Source: Setophaga petechia
Taxonomy: Eukaryota; Chordata; Aves; Passeriformes; Parulidae
Assembly (NCBI GenBank): GCA_024362935.1
Contig: JANCRA010000003.1
Span: 35,773,291 to 35,837,290, forward strand
DNA: 64,000 nucleotides
Direction: 5' to 3'
Position numbers and translations under genes: made by a program. This document shows positions 55,201 through 64,000 of the stretch, piece after piece. The notes beneath the pieces were generated by a model. It saw only the letters and a program-made list of their open reading frames with translations, had not been told where the DNA came from and made no database searches. Each line of letters begins with the position of its first letter. Position 1 is the stretch's first letter.

Positions 55201-58200
55201 TTCAAAATCCAGAAGAAATGTTTTGCCCCACAAAATTATTTAAAATGTCTAGGAAGAAAAAAGACTTTCTGTGGGCAGGGAAGAACTTTGCTGATGAATC
55301 CTGGGAATTCCCAACCCTCCACATGCTCCACACTGAGCTGGTGGCTGGACAGCGCTGATGGCCCTGCATTCTGAGCTGCCCCCTGGGACGAGTCAGCTGG
55401 AGAGCACAAATGCTACAGGCAAGGCAGGGAGGAGAGGAGGATTCTCCTGCTCCTTGCTAGGGAGGCCCAGAGTAACCCAGAGCTGTCAGAGCATAGAGCA
55501 TTTGTCTTGGGTTCTCTTCTGTACCCAACTGCTGAGCTTTGCAAGAGTGGAATTAAATTATTTCTGAGACCTCCCGTCTTCTCTCAGATTTGGACAAAAC
55601 TGGTGACACATCTCAAATATAACAAGGAAGGCCTGACCGTGTTAGGTCAGAGAGACCTAACAGAGAGCATGGCCACAAAGGTTCTGTCTGCTCTGAAGGT
55701 CAGACGAAAGGAAAATCCTTTCTGTTTGAGTCAAGATTAAAAATCTTAAGTTGGTGCCACAAATAATATCTTAACACTTCCAATGGATTTCATCTTCCAT
55801 TTTCTTCTGCAGCTAAAAGCACTGTAGAGCATCCACTTACTTCAGCAGAATACATTTCATTTTTTCTTCTCTTTAAAAGTCTATTTGTAAGCAATCAAGA
55901 AAGAAATCAACTGTGGTCTAGAGATTAAAAACAGAAGTTTCTTGACAATTGAACTATCAGGCTTCAAGTAACCTAATCCTTGAGTCATTTTTGTTCAATC
56001 TCTAAACATTTCTGGGGACTTTAGACAAAAATTGTAACAACCAAAGTAGTAAATTGCTGAGTGATGGTTCAGCAACTGAAGCCCTGCCTTGCCAAGAGGA
56101 GCCAGAGTGGTGCCAATGCAGACAAGCAGAGAGAAAAAAAGCATAACCCCATTCCTGACAGATGAAAGCCCATAGCTGAGGAATGCCCAAAGCTGAGGAA
56201 TGATCTTTTCTAAGGTAAAATAGAGCCACTTTAGTCTCTGCAAGGGAAGTAAAGCCAGGAGATAACTGGCAAGGTCACCAGGAAAAAACGTTTAGTGCAA
56301 AATACAGGGGTGTTACAGAGGAGCAGCCAATGTTCAGGACATTTTTACCCATGGCTGCTGCAGCGCCCAGATGCTGTGTCCTGTCTACCCTGCCCTGATC
56401 AATCACTCTCCTTGCCCTGAGGCCTGAGAGGATTTCCCCAGGCTGGCTTGTCAGCTTATTCCAGGGTAACAATCTCTTCTCTGCCATGAACTGTCATGGC
56501 TCCATCAGCGCTCTGGAAGTGCAAGTATTGGCAAATTTTGCATTATGTACAGTTTGTCACACACTGTCTCACTGATGTGACCACCACTTCTCCACCCTCT
56601 CCCTCCCACTTCCACCACTTTTTGTCCCAAAAAATTGGGGAGCCTGCACCTTCCTGCACTCTCCTCTCCAAACTCCCACAGGTGTCTCAAGCCAAAGGCA
56701 TGCCATGTCAGTTGGCCTGACTGTCTCCTCCTTCACACAGATCTGCCCCCAAAAAGCAGGAGGTGGGGGACAGAAACTGGGAACCATGCAGATTCTGCAC
56801 CCTGACAAACCAGCCAGGATGTGTGGGTTGTACATCTGGCCCAGTACACCCTCTGGCAACTCATGTCTCTGCTCACTCCTGCTTTACCCTTTGCTCTCTG
56901 CATCAGAAGCTTTCAGAACAAGCCTTCCCACAGCCCTCCCTAATGATGAGGAGGACCCAATGATAAGGCTCTGATAAGTCACAGCAACAAATCCCATCCC
57001 ATCCGACACTGAGGTTCTTTCTAGTCCATGTGTTCTTCCAGCTGCATGGCAGCCTGTCTTGGCACAAAGCATTTCTGGAAACACATGCCCAGGGGCAGAG
57101 GGCTGGCACTGGCATTTCAGAGATCAGCTGTAATGTCAACCCACTCGTCAGCATGGATCTATGCATTGCCTCCACAATGGGAGCAGAGCAACAGAACAAG
57201 AAACATCCTCTGTGACCAGCAAAGCAGCTGCACACTCAAGTTTAGATGGAAACAGCTTTCAGCTGAGCACCATTCTGGATCCAGTGAGCACTGTCTGACA
57301 GGAGGATCCTGTGATGTGAAGACTTTGCTCTAAGTCTTGCTCAGCCAGCAAAATCTCTCAAGTGAACAGAACAAAATTTGTGTTTCTGCTGGGAAACCTG
57401 AATCACACAACCAATGGGAGAGCCATGGAACAGACCTCCTTGCTCCTTATTCTGATTTAAATTCCTCAATACAGTCCCCACTGTCTTTACTTAAAACAAG
57501 GCCTCCCAGTTCCCTCGAGAGGTGCTTTCCCAGCGTGAGCCACCAAGGACCTGCCAGCTACAAGGGAGTTGGCAATAACTCCACAAAGCTCTTCTGAACA
57601 CTACACAGGAGGAGGAGGTAAATCAAACTGGAACACAGGGGAGAAAGCACACACCTTGATGAGTGGGTGACTCTTTGGGAAGGGCCAGCGCTCTCCTGGC
57701 CAGCCATCACCAGGCACTCCCCAGTGTGTTGAGGTGATACCTGCAAGATCTCAGCACAACTTAGGTGCAGACAGGACAGGCCAGGATGCTCCAATTTAAA
57801 CAAATTATCCAGGTTGCTATGGAAACCTCAAGGATGGAAAAGAAGCACTTTGAAAACAAACCATAGTGAGGCAGATTTCCTATCCATTCTGAAAAGGTTT
57901 ATGACCAGAATAGGCAAAGTGGGTGTTAAATGCTTTTGAGCTAAGGCAATAGTAGCAGCACTTGAGGAGGAGGCATTATGGATTCACAGCACCCATCATA
58001 CATGCATCTTTTATCCCAAACCCCAGGAGAACAGTTCTCTGTGTTTTGCCAACACTACAGTATGAAAATTCTGACTTCTTAACCCCTTCCTGGCACCCTG
58101 TCTCCTTTTCTATTACTACTGTAGCTATAAATCACCATGTGTAGATATACTAACCCTGTAAGTCATGGCAATCAGAAAAGACACAAGTAGAATTCATCTG

Positions 58201-60758
58201 ACACAGATGAAGTAAAATTATCAAATTATCTACGGCTTTAAAGCTAATCAAAACCGAATAACCTGAAGAGTTTTCATTTAAAAAAAAACCAAAAAACCAA
58301 AACCCACAAAAAAACCCCACAAAACAAAACCCAAGAAAACACCAAAAAAAAAAAAAAAAAGCCCCAAAACCCAGAGGAGAGAAGTGACAGAACTTTGCTA
58401 TTGATTTCAAATGGTGTGTGCTTAGATCAACCCACTGTGGTCCAGAAGTGCAGTATTGAATCAGATACACTCCAACCTCACCAAGAGTTTGTGCTTGAAT
58501 ATTCAAGTATTCTGTGACAAAATGATTACAGGTAGCATGGGGACAGAGTGATGCCTGACACCAGTGTGGTTAATTAATAATGTCATTGCTTATAGAGCTG
58601 CCAAACAAATGAATGGTTACTTATGGATCCAGGTGTGAGGTTTTTTTTTCAGAACAGCTCCATCTTGCATGTTCCCTGAGGAAGGCAGGCTACTGTCCAT
58701 CCTTACCCAAGAGAGCTTCCATTCATCTGCTCCTTATCATCAAATCTGAGGGCCATTACATTTTGGAAAAGGTGATGGCTGTTTTGGAAAAGGGAATCTT
58801 ACCTGGGGTTATTAGTAGATTCCACCTGTTTGAAATCCAAAGACGAACAATTTTGAAGAATGCAATTTTTGAGCATTTTTGGAAAGAGACACATACTCTG
58901 CTGAAATCTTCAAGGACCCTTCCAACCCAAACCCATTCTGTATTTCGAAGAAAAGGAAAAAAGTAAACCCACAGTTTATATCTTCCACATAAAAATAGTG
59001 ACAGAAAGGTGTTCTGTAAGCAAAGCAGCTCACAGGAGCTGCTGCAGCCCCTCAGATGGACAAAATCTGGTGCAAATCACAAAACCAAAATCCTCTGTGA
59101 ACATATAAATAGTATGTTTTACTTTAGTGTACTCTGAGTTAAATTATTTTTCAAAAAGTTTTTGGCTGAGAATCTCACAACAGTCCTGAGAAGGAAGAAA
59201 GAAAGCTTTTAAACTGGAAAGTAATTCTTTTGGATGACATTTTTAGCAGCACTGTTTTCAAATCCATATAACTAGGGGAAAGGTTCCTCCACCTATCTTG
59301 AAGAATGGAACCTAACTGCATATTTACCATCCTAAACATGCTGCCTTTTGCACCTGACTGCAACAGCAGAAACAGCTGAACAGCAGTGCAAGAAATGTGC
59401 AAGTTGCCCTGGTCTCTAGTGAAAAATCTTTAGGTGCCAAGGGAACAGCACCAGCTCAAGAATTCTCAAATCTCACTTTTGTGCCCATCCATTTTGAGAA
59501 CTCAGCAGGAGGGCCTGTAGCATTCAGGAACAAATTTCTACTGACAGGAAAGTCCTTGCAGAAAGGTCTCCTGAGGAGCTCTGGGTTGGAATCTCCTCTG
59601 TCCAAAGCCATTTCCTGCTGTCCTGGCAGGCAGGGGGTTGCAATTTGCTGCTACGTGGGGGAAGGAAGGAAGGACCACAAGCTCCCAGCTGACAAAGAAA
59701 TTTGACCCCTAGGCCAAGTGTTCCCCGTGCAGCCAGCACACACAGGACAGGCTGGGGAATGATGCCGTATGCCTTCTCCTCACTGTCAAACAGATTTGGA
59801 TACAGTGAAGCTGACACATGAGAGAAAGCAGAATGCAGTTGTCTCCAGCAACAAAAGGAGCGCTGGGGGACAGAACATTTCTCCTATAAATCATTTCACT
59901 TCTGGGGAGGAAAACTTGGTCTTTTCCCAAATCAAAGGAAGTAAAGAAACTAAACCAAAATTTGCTAACATGACAAATTGAAACCAAGAAAAGGAGATGA
60001 AAAACTGCTCTTCCACAACAGCATCAGCCTCCAGGGTCCTGCCATTAGTTATGTGCCATAGATTCACTGAATTCAAATGAGTTGCAATTTCCACAAGCTG
60101 AGGTTTGGGGGTTTAAAAGTTTCTAACTCATCCCCATCTCCTACTCTTTCTTGCAGCCTGGCTGCTGTTAACACAGTGAAAACAAATGGAGTTGAATGAA
60201 TTGATACAGGCAAAAGTGTTGTCTTCTCAGAGTACCTTGACAAATTAGCACTGTCCCTTGGTTAAGGACACCCACTCTGTCAGGACTGCCAAACCTGGAC
60301 ACACACAGGGATGTGCACAAAGCTCCAATGACCCAAAAAAATTAAATACGAAAGTGTCTGCCTCCTTCAACTCTGATTCCCATTAAATATATCACAGAGC
60401 CTAGACAAAAGATTCAAATGCAAGGAAATAATATTAAAATACTCCAAAAACATTTCTGTACAAATTGGGATGAAAGTAAAGACAATTAGATAATGAAGTT
60501 CAGTTTTCTCGTAACATTAATTCATTTTAGAAGAATAATGTATGGTGGTTTAGATAGAGAAACTGTTTTTAGGAAATTATTCTGCCCAATTTCAGACCAC
60601 AGGGAATGAAATGGCTCAACATTTAGGTCCTTTATGTCATCAATAACATTAAAACATAGGCATAACTAAGTATTAATAACTTGACTGCTCTCACCAAATA
60701 AGAACTGAAACCACTACAAATGCTGGATAAGAAAATACAGATATTTTCCCAACACCAA
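52291..60758. other. Intergenic between C11orf96 and ALKBH3
   Basis: Holds the A/C-rich block and a T12 run near 54390. No exon, LTR or CR1 fragment is recognised. Confidence 0.55.
58278..58376 (+). repeat. A/C-rich low-complexity block
   Basis: About 100 bp consist of A runs separated by CC, CCC or CCCC, including a run of about 18 A. It is simple sequence; the minus-strand frame across it is an artefact of composition. Confidence 0.9.
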
Positions 60759-60764
60759 TTTATT
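60759..60764 (-). terminator. ALKBH3: Candidate ALKBH3 polyadenylation signal (AATAAA)
   Basis: This is the first AATAAA on the minus strand after the ALKBH3 stop codon, about 1.07 kb downstream. It is followed by GT-rich sequence (TTGGTGTTGGG), as expected of a functional site. An ATTAAA variant at 61118-61123 would give a shorter 3' UTR of about 0.7 kb. Which one is used cannot be decided from sequence alone. Confidence 0.4.
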
Positions 60765-61831
60765 CTTACAGTGAAGATGGACTTTAGCTTGCTTAACAAA
60801 GCTAACGTGTTGCAAGGCATAGAGGATTCACCTGTGCTTAGATCCTACTGCAGGCAGGCAGTGAAGACGGACCAAACCTATGATTTGATCCTGAACAGTG
60901 ATATTTAGCTGCAGTAAGAACTTAATCACATAGGCAGCACTCCTGACTTCACATCCAGACTGCAGTGATGAGCCCACTGCTTCCCAGCAGCAGGTGAGCT
61001 GCAGCAGGCAAGCTTGAAGGATTCCAGCAAGTCAGTCTGGAATCTGCTCTGAGGTGCTGACTGCTGATCTGTGGCAGCAGAGGCTCAAGAGATAAGAGAG
61101 GCTCAAGAGTGATATTCTTTAATGCAAAATGCACTGACCCAGAAGCAGGGTCGTCAGATGTCTCTGTTGCTTGCCTTTGCCTTGTCCTGTCTACATGGAT
61201 AAACAGTTAGGATAAAGTCTGACCACAGAGTGCATGGCAGAAGAGAGTCTTGACCCTCTGTTCCACTAGACACCAGTATAATTCAAGTAGTTATTTAAGT
61301 TATGAAACTGATTGCTTAACTGGAAAAAACTCTGCAACCTACAGATGAAAAGCAGTGCACCACCCTTTGGTGAAATGAGCTAATACCCAGAGATCATCCC
61401 CAAGTGCAGTTTTCTCATTTCTGTACAGACACACAGAGGTGGCTTTACATCACAGAATTCCATCTTGTCATTACTTCCAACAGAGATCACAACTTGGGAG
61501 TAAAGGAGAGACAAGACAAGGTGCAAACTATGTGCTCACTGAATCTGTCTGCTCCAGTAGGGACCTCTCACATCTTTCACCTGCTTTGTGCTCTTTTAAG
61601 AATAATCACTGCTCAAAAACTTAAAGCCTATGATTTAGTTTCATCTAATAACATATAATTTCTGTCCAAATAACACAGGCAGCTTCTGATTGCCAAAGGT
61701 CTTCATAATATCAACTCTTTTCCCCATGAATTCAAGGAACTCTGTTTCTGTAAGGTTTCCTTTAAATCTCTAGCAATCTAAGGATCTAGATCTGCTGTGG
61801 GTGTACATCCAACAATGTCCAAAGTGGCTCT

Positions 61832-61924
61832 TCACTTCCAAACTCCATCAGGTTCTGGATAAATGATCCTAAATGTCAAATTTATTCGTTCATCTCTAGA
61901 ATGATACTCCTTAGGCACTCGATG
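61832..61924 (-). CDS. ALKBH3: ALKBH3 last coding exon (30 aa plus stop)
   Basis: This exon encodes the extreme C-terminus of ALKBH3, an Fe(II)/2-oxoglutarate dioxygenase that removes 1-methyladenine and 3-methylcytosine from single-stranded DNA and RNA. The peptide begins HRVPKEYHSR, continues INLTFRIIYP and ends GVWK before TGA, collinear with the human C-terminal 30 residues. Its first residue matches the third iron ligand (human H257). Arginines 13 and 19 of the exon match the 2-oxoglutarate-binding R269 and R275. The acceptor reads ...CTAATGCCACTTACAG on the minus strand, with a long pyrimidine tract before it, and the exon starts in phase 0. The intron to the previous exon is 529 bp. 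The end (DGVWK) differs from human, as the family tail usually does. All visible key residues are intact. Confidence 0.95.
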   Translation of the reverse strand, partial: HRVPKEYHSRDERINLTFRIIYPEPDGVWK

Positions 61925-62453
61925 CTGTAAGTGGCATTAGAGGGGGGAAAAAGAAAAAATAAAAGCATGAGCTTGTGCATTTAAAATACAAGTAATCAAA
62001 CAATTAAACAATGACTAAAACCTTCATTTCCTGTGATGGCTTTTTATTCATATTTCTAAACACTTAGCTAAGGTAAAAAAAGGTTCTGACAGCTCAGGGC
62101 CACTGGAAACAAGTCTTTGTACATTACTGTAGAATTCTTAATTAAGTTACAACTTTAGATATTCTAAATTTTTATATTGATTTTGTTCTTTTCACTGCAG
62201 GCTGCAATCTTCGTCACTGAACTATAATGCTGGAACATCTGAACTGATTCCTACTGCATTACTTGGCACATGAAAGCAAACCCCTTGTTTCTGTGGGTGC
62301 TTTCAAATTCTCAGGCAGAAATTAATACCAATGCCTTGGAAAACAGCTGTGCCAATGGAAGCAGAATGTCCCATACCTTCATGGGAGTGCCTCAGCATAT
62401 CTGGACAATTCCATTGCAAGTAAAGCACATCAACAGTGCCAAAGAGTTCTTAC

Positions 62454-62552
62454 CTGCCAATCCTCCTGGGTGGCTCCCTCCATCACCAACAGAGTCCCAT
62501 GATCAAGTGGGATCCTAATCCTTTCCACGTAAGTATAGTCTCCATCCTCTTC
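62454..62552 (-). CDS. ALKBH3: ALKBH3 penultimate coding exon (33 aa)
   Basis: This exon is exactly 99 nt, phase 0 at both ends. It is bounded on the minus strand by a TTTCTTTTTAG acceptor and a CAG|GTAAGAAC donor. It encodes 33 residues that include GDYTYVER, IPLDHGTLLVMEGATQ and EDWQ. These match the part of the double-stranded beta-helix core that precedes the last iron ligand in ALKBH3. With the downstream exon it gives 63 contiguous residues of a family of about 286. The upstream exons, which carry the HxD iron ligands (human H191 and D193), are not visible between 62553 and the window end, so the next intron is longer than 1.4 kb. The gene is therefore partial here because of the window edge, not broken. 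Confidence 0.95.
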
Positions 62553-64000
62553 CTAAAAAGAAACATCAGACACTGAAGAAGCAGGCATGTGCATTTGCTA
62601 AACAACCAGTCCTTTACAGCAGAGTTTAAAAAGCCTGTGAGGGAGGAGGCTCTTCCAAGATCAAGAGGTCTAAGTAAACCTCTCTGTATCTGTATTTCAT
62701 ACAAAGCCCAGGAGCTGAGCATTTTAATGATGAAAAGAAGCCACTGTATCTCACTGGCTGGATGCCACAGGTAAAGTTCAACAACTAGTTCCTGGATTTA
62801 GTGCAAAATTCTGGAGTGAGGGTGCAAACCTTGTGGAAACGTCTTAAACAGATCAGTGTGGAGACATGCTGCAACAGCCACCCTATATTCCAACAGTTAA
62901 CCACTTCATCAAAAAGTACCATCTCCCTGCTATTCTGAATTTCTCTTGCTACAACATTACATGCTGCTATGGCATTAGCTGCTGGAAGAAGTTTTTCTTA
63001 TTAAAAAAAAAAAATCTCCTTTTCCTATAATATCTGGTAAAACAAGTTGTCTTAATCACCACTAAGCAAAACAGATTGCTAAACTAAAAGACAAATAATT
63101 TGCAAACTTTTGTTAAGCCTTTAGATTATGTGCAAGCATTTTAAAACTCAAATATAACAACTAGACAGTGACACACTCCAGCTGTGGTCTCACACATGCA
63201 GGAACTTTCTATTGCTCTGCACTATCCTTTCCAACTTTAAATCGGAGTTATACATTGCTCAGTGTGTAGTAGTCCAGCTTGAAGGAGGTTTGTCCTTATA
63301 AAAGCTCACAGCTTGCTGAAAAGCTCAAAATAATGAGGTAGAGTAACAAATACAGGAAAATTATGTCCTAAACTAAAACAGTTTGATTTTCAGAAAACCA
63401 CCAAGGAGTGTGTGTGTTTTTATAAATAAGATGCATAGAGAAAAAGGACTGCACTTCCTGAAATGCAAAGAGCTTGGTTGGTATCAAGTCAGTATCAGGA
63501 AACATTTTCTTATCGTCAGTGGAAAGAGGAAAAAATTTCAAAAATAGGTACTATAAACATGACTGCTGAGGAAAAGCAGAGAAATATCACTGCACGCATA
63601 CTTTCTATTTCAGAGGATTGCATCATTTCACTTTGTGATGGACAACAGTGGGCTTATTTTATCTTTTGCTCATCTTAATTAAAAAGGAATTCTGCTAAGA
63701 TAAATGATTTAGGAGAAAACATCCTTTAGGCTTAGAAAAGCCAGTATGTAAAAACAACAATTAATTTCTGATTTAAATAGGACGTGTCTGAACTCCATTT
63801 TACTTAGAAAAAGAGATTATTATGTCCATTTGCTTTGCAAAGCCAGTGAAGTTAAACAAAAAGTTTTTACTTTCTTATGTGCCATTACTGTCAACCAAAG
63901 CTCCTTTCTGAACTTTTATTCCTAGAGCTGATCTCAGACATACAGAAAACTCACTTGACTTTCAGAGGTCAAGAAGTTTATGAAGAAAATTTATTTTTGG
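62553..64000 (-). other. ALKBH3: ALKBH3 intron sequence running off the window
   Basis: No further ALKBH3 exon is recognisable, and motifs such as the HxD iron-ligand segment are absent on the minus strand. The sequence is AT-rich and non-repetitive, with an A12 run at about 63003-63014. Confidence 0.7.

Noticed and set aside
58150..58506. 118-codon minus-strand frame rich in Phe, Gly and Trp
   Set aside because: It is created by the A/C-rich low-complexity block; there is no protein-like pattern outside it.
63590..63680. Acceptor-like CTTTCTATTTCAG followed by an open stretch on the plus strand
   Set aside because: It is on the strand opposite ALKBH3, has no donor or homologous peptide, and lies inside the ALKBH3 intron.

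Overview
The window looks like avian nuclear DNA. It carries several CR1 LINE fragments (sense-strand 3' ends with the ATTCTATG-type tail) and four solo-LTR-like blocks of the kind common in songbird and other neoavian genomes. The gene content is sparse, and a passerine source is my inference from the LTR style, not a proof. Only two protein-coding genes can be supported, both on the minus strand.

Region by region. (1) From 1 to about 47.7 kb I find no coding exon. The stretch holds LTR-like blocks (about 1451-1896, 13340-13704, 34529-35163, 38740-39337), CR1 pieces (about 3331-4275, 15745-15893, 16662-16850, 17845-17910, 32631-32865, 36350-36418, 40855-41120), homopolymer tracts and a few short palindromes. 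(2) From 47.74 to 49.2 kb lies a compact, intronless C11orf96-type gene. It has a CpG island, a TATA box, a 5' UTR with a 17-bp minisatellite, a 120-codon reading frame, and a short AU-rich 3' UTR ending at AATAAA. (3) From 49.2 to 60.7 kb is intergenic sequence with a degenerate AT-rich tandem array of about 165-180 bp monomers (51.28-52.29 kb) that contains a long inverted-repeat junction. (4) From about 60.76 kb to the end is the 3' part of ALKBH3: two splice-bounded exons encoding the last 63 residues, a candidate 3' UTR, and intron sequence running off the window.

The order ALKBH3 then C11orf96, both in the same direction, matches the human 11p11.2 arrangement (HSD17B12 - ALKBH3 - C11orf96 - ACCSL/ACCS - EXT2). 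The empty 47 kb is therefore the expected C11orf96-ACCS interval. ALKBH3 is a DNA/RNA alkylation-repair dioxygenase. C11orf96 is a conserved small protein of unknown biochemical role. Nothing in the sequence links the two functionally beyond conserved synteny. I did not find a convincing new multi-gene system; the items most worth a second look are the tandem array with its inverted junction, the 19-bp-arm hairpin at 46.2 kb, and the architecture of the C11orf96 promoter and 5' UTR.
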